NCBI RefSeq assembly: GCF_900007165.1 | Contig: NZ_CYGY02000115.1 | Coordinates: 1-64,000, forward strand | Direction of reading: 5' to 3' | Source: Paraburkholderia piptadeniae | Lineage (GTDB): Bacteria > Pseudomonadota > Gammaproteobacteria > Burkholderiales > Burkholderiaceae | Length of the DNA: 64,000 bases | Shown: piece after piece, positions 36,885 through 45,539 of the stretch | How the letters are laid out: the number at the start of each line of letters is the position of its first letter | How positions within the stretch are numbered: position 1 is the stretch's first letter | Notes under the pieces: model-generated | Told to the model about the DNA's origin: nothing | Seen by the model: the letters and a program-made list of their open reading frames with translations, nothing else | Databases searched by the model: none | Made by a program: the position numbers and the translations under genes

Positions 36885-37788
36885 TTGCGTATTCATCCCG
36901 CACCGTCCGGTATGCGTTCGGCAACGTGATCGACGTTGCCCGCGACTGTTCGCAACGGTGCATGGGTGGGGCCTACACTCGCAACGGTCCGTTCAGTGAT
37001 GCAGGGCAACGGTGAGAACAGTGATCGGACCTGTACCACTGGTTGTTACAGTCGATCAACGGTCGTGCCAATGGTGCGGTGTCAGCACCATTGAGCGTGA
37101 AGCACTGTTGCCGCCAATGGTGGCGATGTTGCACTGTCGCCGCCGAGTGTTGCACTGGACTGTTGCAGGGGATCGGACCGATGCAACAGTGTTACAGTGG
37201 CTGCGCAATGGTACGCCGTATTGATTGCGTCACTGGCCCGCGATGGTCCACCATCACCATTGCGGACGGTGGCCGTTGTACAGCGGTACGTAGCATCGGT
37301 GTCGTCGTCACCATCGGGATTGATGGACGGATGGTAGTCGGAATCCAGTGTCACCACTGACGATGGTGTTACCAGCCATGCCGATGGGTGTTGCACCTAC
37401 AACCGGTGTTCGACGTTGCTGGTACGACCGTGGCATTCGCCGTGATGGTCGGCAACACCCCATTCGTGGTGACACCCGTCTACCATGTCAGTACCGTCAC
37501 CGTCACGTTGCACCACTGACACTGGTACTGCCCGATCCAGTGTAGCTGGTTGTATGGTGCCGGACGATGAGTATGGTGTACGGTTGCTGTCGCGGGCGAC
37601 CATCAATGGTGGTGCTGCGACATGGTAGCTGATGTTGTGCCTACTACCACTGTCGTGCACTGGGCCATCTGTTCGTCCGGTGTGCGGGTGACGGTGTGCA
37701 TGTCGGGTACAACTGAACCACTGGTTGCGGCAGTCAGCAGTAACGGATCGGCACCACGACGTTGCGCCGACCGTCTCGATGATGACCG
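36885..37788. repeat. Origin-like non-coding region rich in short repeats
   Basis: A 904-bp convergent gap without a convincing gene. Exact GTTGCAC occurs at 37128, 37149, 37390 and 37507, with GTTGCAG at 37162. Perfect hairpins include CAATGGTGC (37069-37077) with GCACCATTG (37085-37093). GATGGT/ACCATC and CAGTACC/GGTACTG inverted pairs are also present. A- and T-tracts are nearly absent. It could be the replication origin served by the neighbouring primase-helicase, or a structured RNA. Confidence 0.5.
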
Positions 37789-40698
37789 TCAATCGGTCTC
37801 ACATTCACGGGAAGCAACGGTGTGCCATTCGATCAGTTGTGCGCTCTTTTCGGCGAAATGGTGTTCCAGTGCGGGCATATTGAAGACCAAAAAAGTTTGC
37901 TTCCCGACTTTGCCCTTCTTATGTTTGATCGTCACATCGACCCTGTCCGCGCTATTGCTGACCAGTTCGTCCGCGATCCGGTCCTGCTTCTCGGAACCCT
38001 TTACTTGATGGTCGCTCAGTCCCAACTGTTCCATCAGGTCCTTCGGCATCAACTGTACGAAGCCGCGTTTGCGGGCACGTTCAAGGGCTTCGTCCGTGAC
38101 GAGTGATACCGATTGCTTGAAATACTGTTCGAACGGGAAGAATCCGGCTACTTCGGTATTAATTGAAAGATTCTCATTCGCAAATACGTAAATGTCTTTC
38201 TTCGGCCCATGTACCGGTCGCGCTCGACCAATTGCCTGAAGAGTCTCGGACAGTGACGTGTGTTCATACGCGACCTGATGCCAAGGGTCCTTGGGAATCA
38301 TGCTATTCAAGCGGAACGTCCTGCCGTCCTTCATGCGAACCGGCAGGTCGGCATACATCGGCTTCTCCGAATCTATCTCGCGGCCAAACAGTGCGCGGGT
38401 ATAGTCCCGTATGTCCTTCGGTGCGAGTGTATGTCGGCCAACGACCAATAGGCAGTCCACGTTCTTCATCACGTCGATGCCGCGAAGATCGCCGAAGTGG
38501 GCGTGATGTGATGCCCCGATCTTCCTTGCCAGTGTCCGCGCGAACTTGTCGTTGTCGCCGATCTGCTTATAGGTAATCAAGCCGACGTTCGTATATGGTT
38601 TCGCGATTTCGATCAGACCATCAACAAGGTTCGTGATGTTCTCGGGCTTTTCTTCCAGCCACCGCTTCGTGATCGTCGTGTTCGATAGCTGGAACAGACG
38701 AACGTCGTCATGCTGGCGGACGGCGATGGCGTGAAACTGGACGCCGGGAAGCAGACGCTGAACGACAGCAGGGTGTGCCGTCGCGTCGAGATACAGTGTT
38801 GGAATGCCTTCGTACCGTTCAGCCGGTGCAGGTAACGGCAACCACCTGATGGCATTGTCTTCGACCCACATGCCGTCAAGCAGCGTTGGATCGTCGGATC
38901 GGACGTAGCTGTCAAGTCGTGCAATGATCTCGGAGTGCTGGCTATCGTCTTGGTTTTTCAGGTAGGCGTCGCGGTACTTCCTGAGCGGAAGATTCAGTGA
39001 CGGTGCCGCTGGCTTCGTGTTCTTCCCGGCATCAAGGATGACCTGTTCGCGGTGGTTCCAGATGGCATCCGGCAAGGACTTTCCGTTAGCTACGTCCAGA
39101 ACGATCCGGGCTATCGATGGAAACCGGTTCGATGTGGATTCTTTCTGCACCGTGCCAAGTCTCAGGATGTCTTCGTCAATGACGATGTAGTCTGGCACCC
39201 AAGGGAAGCGATTGCCGTTGGGTTCGATCTCGCCGTTATCGGTCATCCGGCTTCCGTTGAACCATGCCGAGCGCTCGTTGATCCACTCGTTGTGCGTCAT
39301 CACGCGGATGTTGACGGTCGTGTTGAACTGCGTGGTGTACTCACAGACGCCTTGGTGCGGGCACTGCGACAGGCAGTATTGAAGCGGGATGCTGATGCCG
39401 AAGTCTTCAAGGTTCTCGCGTGCTTCCCTGTTCTCGCAAAGGGCTTTGCGCGAGTAAAATTTGACGATGTTCGGACGTTGCAGCTTGCCACGCAGGGTGT
39501 CGGCACTGGCAATATCGGCAGCGCGGATTTCGTTGTACGTCTCGATGATCTGGTTGGCAAGATCGTGTGTCGGAACGAGAAACAGAACCTTTGCGTTGTG
39601 GTCCACTTCGCGCGACAGTGCTTCAAGCACGGTGCGGGTCTTCCCGGCACCAGTCGTGACCTTGACGAAGTGCGATGCCTTGCCGTTCACGAACTCACGG
39701 ATGATTTCCTGTAGACCGGACGTGGCTTCGGCGGGCGTCGAAAGCGGACGAAGGGCGTAGTCATAGGGTTCAGGCTGGATGTATCGCCGTGCCGCACCGC
39801 CGTTGGACGGCTTGTAGTTACCGTACTCTTTCGCATACGACTGCAACATATAGATGCTTCCGTACTTCGCGCCACGCAGGGCTTCTTCCAGTTGCCGTTC
39901 AAGTTCGACCCGCTCTTTCTTCTGCCAGTGGTTCATCAATAGCGTAATGCCCGCACGGCCAAGCATCTTCAGGATGCATACGTTCACCTTGAAGCGGTCG
40001 TGGTAGGACAGGTCGCGCGGGATGTAGTCCAGCAGAATCTGGACGGACGCGATGTCGGCTTCCGTGGCAGTGAGCGGTGCGGGTGGTGGTACATGGCACT
40101 GATCGTTCACGGCCAGCACGATGCAGTCGGCACGGAAGAACGCGTCGGGATCGTGGGACAGGAAACATGACTGACGAAGCGATGATCCCATAGGGTCATC
40201 GTGAAACCGGGTGCGGCAATGTTGCTGGATAAGTTGCAGGCACAAGCGGTACGCGATCTTGAATCGCTGCTTTGTGATGTCGATGGCTTCGCCGGATGCG
40301 TGGGCGAAATCGGTCAACAGGCCGAATTTCAACCCGCCCGATGGTGACTTGAAGGCATAGATGCACGCAGGGTGCTTCATCACGGCTGCGTACAACGCGT
40401 CCATGTCCAAGCCGGGGTTGTCCTTCTTGTCGATGTCGAACTGGACGATGCCGGTTGGTTCGCTGTCTTCGCCGAGACAGGTATCAGCACTCGGCAGCAC
40501 GGTCGGATAGAAGACCGGCAGGGTGTCGCGTTTCAGTGCCTTGCGTTCGTCGGCGTCGTTCGTGTCGCGGATGCGGCGGATTCTGTCTTCATAGGTGCCG
40601 CTTCGGACGGACGCGATGATTTCTTCAATGGTTCGCAGTGTCGTATCCGATGTTGCATACATGGACGGTGCGACACGCGTATAAATAGTTACGCTCAT
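37789..40698 (-). CDS. VirE N-like primase fused to an XPD-like iron-sulfur helicase
   Basis: A 969-residue protein. Residues about 60-200 resemble the BT4734/VirE N-terminal primase-polymerase fold: TGIVQFDIDKKD (catalytic-type DxD) and YAFKSPSGGLKFG. An SF2 helicase follows with VTTGAGKTR (about 347), and between Walker A and B (VIDEDIL, about 506) lie four cysteines: SRKALCEN (421), QYCLSQC (442, 446), GVCEY (452). This matches the iron-sulfur layout of XPD/DinG, whose first Cys sits in SRKNLC. Motif VI is LQAIGRARPV. Probably the island's replication protein. Confidence 0.8.
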   Translation of the reverse strand: MSVTIYTRVAPSMYATSDTTLRTIEEIIASVRSGTYEDRIRRIRDTNDADERKALKRDTLPVFYPTVLPSADTCLGEDSEPTGIVQFDIDKKDNPGLDMDALYAAVMKHPACIYAFKSPSGGLKFGLLTDFAHASGEAIDITKQRFKIAYRLCLQLIQQHCRTRFHDDPMGSSLRQSCFLSHDPDAFFRADCIVLAVNDQCHVPPPAPLTATEADIASVQILLDYIPRDLSYHDRFKVNVCILKMLGRAGITLLMNHWQKKERVELERQLEEALRGAKYGSIYMLQSYAKEYGNYKPSNGGAARRYIQPEPYDYALRPLSTPAEATSGLQEIIREFVNGKASHFVKVTTGAGKTRTVLEALSREVDHNAKVLFLVPTHDLANQIIETYNEIRAADIASADTLRGKLQRPNIVKFYSRKALCENREARENLEDFGISIPLQYCLSQCPHQGVCEYTTQFNTTVNIRVMTHNEWINERSAWFNGSRMTDNGEIEPNGNRFPWVPDYIVIDEDILRLGTVQKESTSNRFPSIARIVLDVANGKSLPDAIWNHREQVILDAGKNTKPAAPSLNLPLRKYRDAYLKNQDDSQHSEIIARLDSYVRSDDPTLLDGMWVEDNAIRWLPLPAPAERYEGIPTLYLDATAHPAVVQRLLPGVQFHAIAVRQHDDVRLFQLSNTTITKRWLEEKPENITNLVDGLIEIAKPYTNVGLITYKQIGDNDKFARTLARKIGASHHAHFGDLRGIDVMKNVDCLLVVGRHTLAPKDIRDYTRALFGREIDSEKPMYADLPVRMKDGRTFRLNSMIPKDPWHQVAYEHTSLSETLQAIGRARPVHGPKKDIYVFANENLSINTEVAGFFPFEQYFKQSVSLVTDEALERARKRGFVQLMPKDLMEQLGLSDHQVKGSEKQDRIADELVSNSADRVDVTIKHKKGKVGKQTFLVFNMPALEHHFAEKSAQLIEWHTVASRECETD

Positions 40699-40726
40699 GG
40701 GGTTGGTAGCTTCGTGGGTATCGTGG

Positions 40727-40764
40727 CCCCACTGGATGCGTGTTCAGTGGGGTCTTTTCTTTTG
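40727..40764 (+). terminator. Hairpin with T-rich tail in the primase gene leader
   Basis: CCCCACTG (40727-40734) pairs with CAGTGGGG (40745-40752), followed by TCTTTTCTTTT. It reads rightward, opposite to the primase gene, and no plus-strand gene precedes it. The sequence GGGGTCTTTTCT occurs again at 40851, after the first arm of the next repeat. Confidence 0.6.
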
Positions 40765-40840
40765 TGCTGCCGTTTACTTATGCGTCGTCGGAAAACATCG
40801 GCGGCGCACCCCGTGGACGGGAGAAAGGGGTGGACTGGTT

Positions 40841-40897
40841 CCCACAAATGGGGGTCTTTTCTATTAATTATATATAGAAATCACTCCCATTTGTGGG
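40841..40897. repeat. Long inverted repeat between primase and recombinase genes
   Basis: CCCACAAATGGG (40841-40852) and CCCATTTGTGGG (40886-40897) are perfect 12-bp arms. A nested TTTCTAT (40858-40864) / ATAGAAA (40874-40880) pair surrounds an AT-rich centre. Possible regulator site or replication structure. Confidence 0.7.
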
Positions 40898-40898
40898 T

Positions 40899-41162
40899 GA
40901 CAAGTGCCGATCTGGGGAAAGATATGTGTTCGCGAAGCGATGCGACCGCAGGGAGCATTACATGATGTTCAACTGGTGCCCTTCAGATACGTCTCTTCGA
41001 GAACCGGTGTTCAGGTGGTTCAACAAGTGACCGGACGAGACGTATGTCGAACCGGTGTGCCCGAAGAACACATCTTGAACGGGCCATCCATGTCAGTAGT
41101 CATGGTCAGCGGATCGGCATCCCATGTCCGAAATCGAGCACTCGCGGACACCTACCTACCGT
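40899..41162. other. Non-coding stretch before the serine recombinase
   Basis: A 264-bp part of the divergent primase/recombinase gap. It repeats words such as GAACCGGTGT (GAACCGGTGTT near 40999 and 41049), similar in style to the region at 36885-37788. No gene is convincing. Confidence 0.4.
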
Positions 41163-41240
41163 ATGTCCGAAAATTAGCTTGTATACGTTACGTACACCTG
41201 ATATGATTCGTACACCCAATACGGACATATCAAGGTGCTA
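41163..41240 (+). promoter_or_regulatory. Possible recombination (res-like) or operator region
   Basis: TATGTCCG (41163-41170) and CGGACATA (41222-41229) are inverted arms around an AT-rich centre that includes GTATACGTTACGTACAC, immediately before the serine recombinase. Such flanking inverted arms suit a recombinase-binding site. Confidence 0.45.
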
Positions 41241-41906
41241 ATGACAAGAATATTTGCGTACTGCCGTGTATCGACCGCCGACCAGACGACGGACAATCAA
41301 GTACAAGAAATCGAAGCAGCCGGATTCTCAGTAGCGAAGCAGCGCGTCATTACCGAGACAGTCAGCGGATCGGTCCCGGCCTTCGAGCGGAAAGGGTTCG
41401 CGAAACTGGTGGACCGGCTGGAAGACTCTGACGTACTCATCGTGACAAAGCTCGACAGGCTCGGCAGAAATGCGATGGATGTGCGGGCCACGGTCGAACG
41501 GCTGGCATCCATCGGGGTCCGCGTTCACTGTCTTGCCCTTGGCGGCGTGGACCTGACCAGTGCAGCGGGGAAGATGACGATGGGTGTGATTAGCGCCGTG
41601 GCCGAATTCGAACGCGATCTTCTCATCGAACGTACACAATCTGGGCTTCGCCGTGCCAAGGCAGAAGGGAAGGCCTTTGGTCGCCCGTCAGCACTCACGG
41701 AAGCGCAACGTGCGACCGTCATCGATCAACTGAATGCCGGTGTGCCCGTCGCTCAGATCGCCCGCGAGATGAAAACGAGTAGGCAGACCGTCATGCGGGT
41801 ACGGGAGTCGATGCTATCGACGCCGCCTGAACTGACGGGAGTCGGTCCAAGTGGAGTTCCATGTGCCTTGATCGATTGGGATCGTCGTAAGTCGCGCAGC
41901 GCATGA
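41241..41906 (+). CDS. Serine recombinase (resolvase/invertase family)
   Basis: A 221-residue protein from ATG 41241 (GTG 41235 also in frame). The catalytic domain begins IFAYCRVSTADQTTDNQV with Ser11, then VTKLDRLGRN, SAAGKMTMGVISAVAEFERD, LIERTQSGLRRAKAEGK and GRPSALTEAQ, the standard small serine-recombinase series. The C-terminal Hin-type helix-turn-helix (VAQIAREMKTSRQTVMRV) binds DNA. It may resolve island dimers or invert a segment. No invertible repeat pair was found within its reach. Confidence 0.92.
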   Translation: MTRIFAYCRVSTADQTTDNQVQEIEAAGFSVAKQRVITETVSGSVPAFERKGFAKLVDRLEDSDVLIVTKLDRLGRNAMDVRATVERLASIGVRVHCLALGGVDLTSAAGKMTMGVISAVAEFERDLLIERTQSGLRRAKAEGKAFGRPSALTEAQRATVIDQLNAGVPVAQIAREMKTSRQTVMRVRESMLSTPPELTGVGPSGVPCALIDWDRRKSRSA

Positions 41907-41968
41907 AGATCAGCCATCAAGCCGTCATGCGGGAACAGGAGTCGGCAACCGCGCAAGCGGCGACTGTC

Positions 41969-42211
41969 TCATAACCCCGCTTCGGCTATCAACTCGGCGA
42001 GCGTCATGTCGAGTGCGTTCGCCAGCCTTTTGAGCGTCAACGTGGCGGCATTGTTGGTGCCGCGTTCAACACGACCGACATAGCTTCGATCAACGTCAGC
42101 GAGCAACGCCAACTGCTCTTGCGATAGTTCTTTGGCTTCGCGGTGGCGGCGAATTGCTTCGCCGAGCGCGATTAAGGATGGGTCCTTGCTTTGACGGGTG
42201 CTAATTGGCAT
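41969..42211 (-). CDS. XRE-family transcriptional regulator
   Basis: An 80-residue single-domain regulator: LGEAIRRHREAKELSQEQLA, then LADVDRSYVGRVERGTNNAA and LANALDMTLAELIAEAG, the classical lambda-repressor-like HTH. No effector domain. It lies between the recombinase and the LprI-like gene, convergent with the first and divergent from the second, so it may control island gene expression. Confidence 0.88.
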   Translation of the reverse strand: MPISTRQSKDPSLIALGEAIRRHREAKELSQEQLALLADVDRSYVGRVERGTNNAATLTLKRLANALDMTLAELIAEAGL

Positions 42212-42297
42212 CCCGTCATCGTGTGGGGTAACATCGCCCAGTTCGACGGACCATGGTCACCTTTGCGGTGAAACCAGAAACATTCGGGGGATTCACA

Positions 42298-43332
42298 ATG
42301 AAGAAATGCCACTTTTGTTACGAAGACATTCAGGACTCGGCGATCCGATGCAAGCACTGCGGGGCCGACATCGCCGCTGCGGAAGCAGCGGCTAAGGAAG
42401 CAAAGTTCGAACAGTCATACAGCAACGGCTTCGGGAAGTTCTGGGCCGTGATTGGTGCCCTGATCTTCGGGGCGCTTGCCTTCGGCGCGTACACCGAACG
42501 GCTATACATGGACATAGCGATCTGCGTTGCATTCGGGCTGGCCTTCCTGTTCGTGGCCCCAAAGGCATGGCAGGTTGGGTTTCTCGCTCGAAATGCGGGG
42601 CAACCCGACATCATCATTGCGAGCAGTGCGGGCGAGTTGGCGAAGCAACGCTTTTACTACGAATACGGTGCGCGGGTCTTCCTGACGGGCGGGCTGTTCG
42701 TTGTCCTTCTGGCCGTCCTATATTTCGTCGTGCCGCTCGACCGCATCGTCTTCGGACCGGGGACTCAGGTCGCTGCGTCGTCGGAAGCGAAGCCGTCATC
42801 GGGAAGTGTCGCGGCAGACGCACAAGCAGCCGCTAGTTCGGCGTCCAGTGATGAAGCAGCAAAGGCCGTCGCGGATGGTCAGTCGGCGGGTAGTGATGTT
42901 GCGACTTCGGCTGCCCCGGTGCAGGCGTCGTCGGACACTGCAACGCAAACGGCGCAGCAACCAATGGAACCGGAGAAGTCCGTCAACGCATCGCTTGCAT
43001 CATCGACACCGACAGCCAGTGCAGTACAGCAGTCGGCATCGACGACGACACTGAAGCAGGATGCAAATGGCACGAAGAGCGTTCATGCCAGCTTTGACTG
43101 CGCCAAGGCGTCGTCGCCCATCGAACATCTGATCTGTTCGACGCCGCAAGCCGCAGATGCAGACCTTCGCCTAGCGTCGGCGTATTCAGCCGCCCGCGCC
43201 AAGACGGGTGATCCGGCTGCCCTGAAGGCCGATCAGCGGAAGTGGATAAAGGACGAGCGTAATGCTTGTTCCGACGCGGAGTGTCTGGTCAAAGTCACCG
43301 AAGCCCGGATTGAGAAGCTTGCAGCCATGTAG
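42298..43332 (+). CDS. Zinc-ribbon membrane protein with LprI-like C-terminal domain
   Basis: A 344-residue protein from ATG 42298 with GGGGG upstream. The N-terminus is a double zinc ribbon (KKCHFCYEDI ... IRCKHCGADI). Two or three membrane helices follow (FWAVIGALIFGALAFGAYT, VAFGLAFLFVAP, FLTGGLFVVLLAVLYFVV), then a long Ala/Ser/Gln low-complexity linker. The last 95 residues (FDCAKASSPIEHLICSTPQA, DLRLASAYSAARAKTGDPAA, KWIKDERNAC) match the DUF1311/LprI-like fold with paired cysteines. An envelope role is likely; the exact function is unknown. Confidence 0.72.
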   Translation: MKKCHFCYEDIQDSAIRCKHCGADIAAAEAAAKEAKFEQSYSNGFGKFWAVIGALIFGALAFGAYTERLYMDIAICVAFGLAFLFVAPKAWQVGFLARNAGQPDIIIASSAGELAKQRFYYEYGARVFLTGGLFVVLLAVLYFVVPLDRIVFGPGTQVAASSEAKPSSGSVAADAQAAASSASSDEAAKAVADGQSAGSDVATSAAPVQASSDTATQTAQQPMEPEKSVNASLASSTPTASAVQQSASTTTLKQDANGTKSVHASFDCAKASSPIEHLICSTPQAADADLRLASAYSAARAKTGDPAALKADQRKWIKDERNACSDAECLVKVTEARIEKLAAM

Positions 43333-43366
43333 CTTGCGCGGTTTGCGACGTATGCAGAGAACACGT

Positions 43367-43391
43367 AACCGCCGTTCATCGGCGGTTTTTC
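43367..43391 (+). terminator. Terminator after the LprI-like gene
   Basis: AACCGCCG (43367-43374) pairs with CGGCGGTT (43380-43387), loop TTCAT, followed by TTT. Confidence 0.9.
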
Positions 43392-43443
43392 TTGTGGGGT
43401 CACGGTAAGACAGCCGCGCCTTACTTCCTATCGGGAGCGCCTA

Positions 43444-43935
43444 TTGAAGAAAATCTTTGAAGAATCCGCAGTTACCATCGAAACGCTTGACGCCCATCTT
43501 CGCGATAGCGGTGTGGTGCCCTATGACGTACAGCCTGATGTCATCCGCTTGCGTACCGAACAAGGCATCGCCTACCGTGTGTTCTTGATCCCGGACCGGA
43601 AATTCATCAGGTTCGCCACATACCTTCCCCTGAACCGGCAAGCGCCCGTCGAACAGAAACATGAACTGGCGCGGCGGCTGAACGAAGACGTGTTCCTGCC
43701 GGTCTTCACCATCGACTTCGACGGGGACCTTGCTGTCTCCTACGTCTTGCCCTTTGGTGGCGGCGGACTAATCGCTGGAAACTTCATGTCCATCGTGAAC
43801 AGGTTCGCGTCGCTGCTGGAATTCGTGGTGGAGACGTACAACAGCGATGGCCTGATCGATTTCGGTGCGCCGACAACGGTGCCCGCCGTGGCTGACGCTG
43901 AATCAGCGCCGACCAGCGGCGAACTGCTGCACTGA
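43444..43935 (+). CDS. YbjN-domain protein
   Basis: A 163-residue cytoplasmic protein starting with TTG 43444. Its layout VTIETLDAHLRDSGVVPYDV, VIRLRTEQGIAYRVFL, FIRFATYLPL, LARRLNEDVFLPVFTID, LAVSYVLPFG ... FMSIVNRFASLLEFVV follows the YbjN fold, related to type III secretion chaperones. In E. coli YbjN affects motility and stress responses. Here it could be a chaperone for a neighbouring island product. About 90 bp separates it from the membrane-protein gene. Confidence 0.72.
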   Translation: MKKIFEESAVTIETLDAHLRDSGVVPYDVQPDVIRLRTEQGIAYRVFLIPDRKFIRFATYLPLNRQAPVEQKHELARRLNEDVFLPVFTIDFDGDLAVSYVLPFGGGGLIAGNFMSIVNRFASLLEFVVETYNSDGLIDFGAPTTVPAVADAESAPTSGELLH

Positions 43936-44023
43936 TTCTATCTTCACCGAACTGGCGTCCGCGTAGCCGTCCAACGGTGATTCCTGCGACAATAAGAAGA
44001 ATTAGGTGAAAGCAGGGGGTACG

Positions 44024-44509
44024 GTGTTCTATCTCATTGTTTTGTATCTTCTTGTCGTGTGTGCAGCCTGCGGCGTAGGCGTCGCAGAAATGTTCCTTGG
44101 TGCATTGCCTTCTCACTACGAACCCCTGCGGATCGCATTGTCGTGCTGTGCAACCGCTGGCATCGGCGGATGCCTGTATTGCCTTCGCGCTGTATATCTC
44201 AATCGATGTGTCCGTAAAAGTTGGGATACCGACTGGCATACATGGTATTTCCTGCGCCCTATCGCCAGTTTTATATGCGGCGGGGCCAGCTTCCTTTTTC
44301 TGAAGGCCGGTCTGTTAGTTTTGGAGTCGAATACGAAGGAAAACGCCAGCGAAATCGGATTTTATGCATTAGCTTTCATTGCTGGTTTGAACGTTGACAA
44401 GTTCGTTGCCAAGATTGAAGGCGTTGCATACGCCGTCTGGGGAATAGAAAAATCACGATCCGCGTCTGCGGCTACAGGGGTAAACGATGGCGAAGGTTCA
44501 CATAATTAA
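44024..44509 (+). CDS. Four-helix membrane protein preceding two MBL-fold genes
   Basis: About 161 residues from GTG 44024, chosen because AGCAGGGGG is 5 bases upstream; GTG 44006 is the alternative. Four hydrophobic segments are seen: FYLIVLYLLVVCAACGVGVA, IALSCCATAGIGGCLYCL, LRPIASFICGGASFLFLKA and FYALAFIAGLNVDKFVAKI. No family recognised. The last 23 bp overlap the first MBL-fold gene, indicating coupled expression. Confidence 0.7.
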   Translation: MFYLIVLYLLVVCAACGVGVAEMFLGALPSHYEPLRIALSCCATAGIGGCLYCLRAVYLNRCVRKSWDTDWHTWYFLRPIASFICGGASFLFLKAGLLVLESNTKENASEIGFYALAFIAGLNVDKFVAKIEGVAYAVWGIEKSRSASAATGVNDGEGSHN

Positions 44510-45500
44510 TGTCTCGCCGGGCGATTGCACGGTTATAGAACATAATACTGGTCGAGTGACGGGGATTGACATCTGTTGCGGAAATCTAGAAGTGAGACAA
44601 AGGGCGGTCGAACTTGAGACGCGGGCGACAGGTTTATTGGGGTTGTTGAAGGAAGGTGGCGGTGGAAACTACAGGATGTGTGAGCGACCGTCCAATCCCA
44701 TCAACTACATTCAGACGCACGGTATTGGGAAACTCTGGCGTTTTATCGTCACTCACCCAGACATGGACCACATGGACGGGCTGGCGAATCTTAAGGAAAA
44801 GGTTGGGTTTACGTGCTTCTGGGACACGGGTGCCCGTCGAGACAAGCCGGATTTCGAAAACTTCTTTCGTTACAGTGAAGATGATTGGAACCTATACGAC
44901 GATCTAATAAACGGGCGGGTCAAAGATGTGACTGTTCTGGAAAAAATCGCGGGTGCAAGGTTCCCGTATGCGAATAAAGAAGGCACTAATGGCGGTGGGA
45001 CAGATGGGTTGTACATTCTTGCGCCCAACAAGGAGCTTCTCTGCGATCCGAATGAAAATGACGATATAAACGAAGCGTCATACGTGTTGCAGTACAAGAG
45101 TGGTGCGGGGAATATGGTGTTTCCCGGCGATGCACATGACGCATCATGGGAATTCGTGATGAACACGAATGCGAACGCCGATCTTAAAGAAAACTGCTCG
45201 TTTCTGCTTGCCCCGCATCACGGACGCCATTCTGACCGATCCTACGAGTTTCTCGATTTTTTAAAACCTAAGCTGACTGTGCTCGGCTGCTCGCCAAGTA
45301 AATATATCGAATACGATCAGTGGTATAGGCGAGATCTTGAAATTCTTACCAGTAATCAAGCCGGGAACATCGTGCTTGAAACAGGTGATGGATATTACGA
45401 CGTTTATATCGAGAATGACGATTTTTCACGTGACCGTGGTGGCCTTCTATCTGTACGGAATTCGCAAGGATTCAGTTTCTACAAAAGGGTGATTGTTTAA
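44487..45500 (+). CDS. ComEC-type metallo-beta-lactamase-fold protein 1
   Basis: A 337-residue soluble protein of the ComEC/Rec2 MBL family. The metal motif VTHPDMDHMDG (His90, Asp92, Asp94, His95) is canonical. MVFPGDAHD (about 214) and LLAPHHGRHSDRS (about 243) provide the further ligands. A 50-residue insertion (FENFFRYSEDDWNLYDDLIN) precedes the second half. ComEC-type domains act as nucleases or nucleotide phosphodiesterases at membranes. It overlaps the upstream membrane-protein gene and is followed by a paralogue. Confidence 0.85.
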   Translation: MAKVHIINVSPGDCTVIEHNTGRVTGIDICCGNLEVRQRAVELETRATGLLGLLKEGGGGNYRMCERPSNPINYIQTHGIGKLWRFIVTHPDMDHMDGLANLKEKVGFTCFWDTGARRDKPDFENFFRYSEDDWNLYDDLINGRVKDVTVLEKIAGARFPYANKEGTNGGGTDGLYILAPNKELLCDPNENDDINEASYVLQYKSGAGNMVFPGDAHDASWEFVMNTNANADLKENCSFLLAPHHGRHSDRSYEFLDFLKPKLTVLGCSPSKYIEYDQWYRRDLEILTSNQAGNIVLETGDGYYDVYIENDDFSRDRGGLLSVRNSQGFSFYKRVIV

Positions 45501-45539
45501 GCGGGGGCAGGGTAAATAGCTTGCAGAGACGGGGGAGAA

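Noticed and set aside
37043..37360. 105-residue frame in the repeat-rich region
   Set aside because: Odd composition (many Trp, Cys, Arg), and its opposite strand is equally open; it follows from the unusual base pattern.
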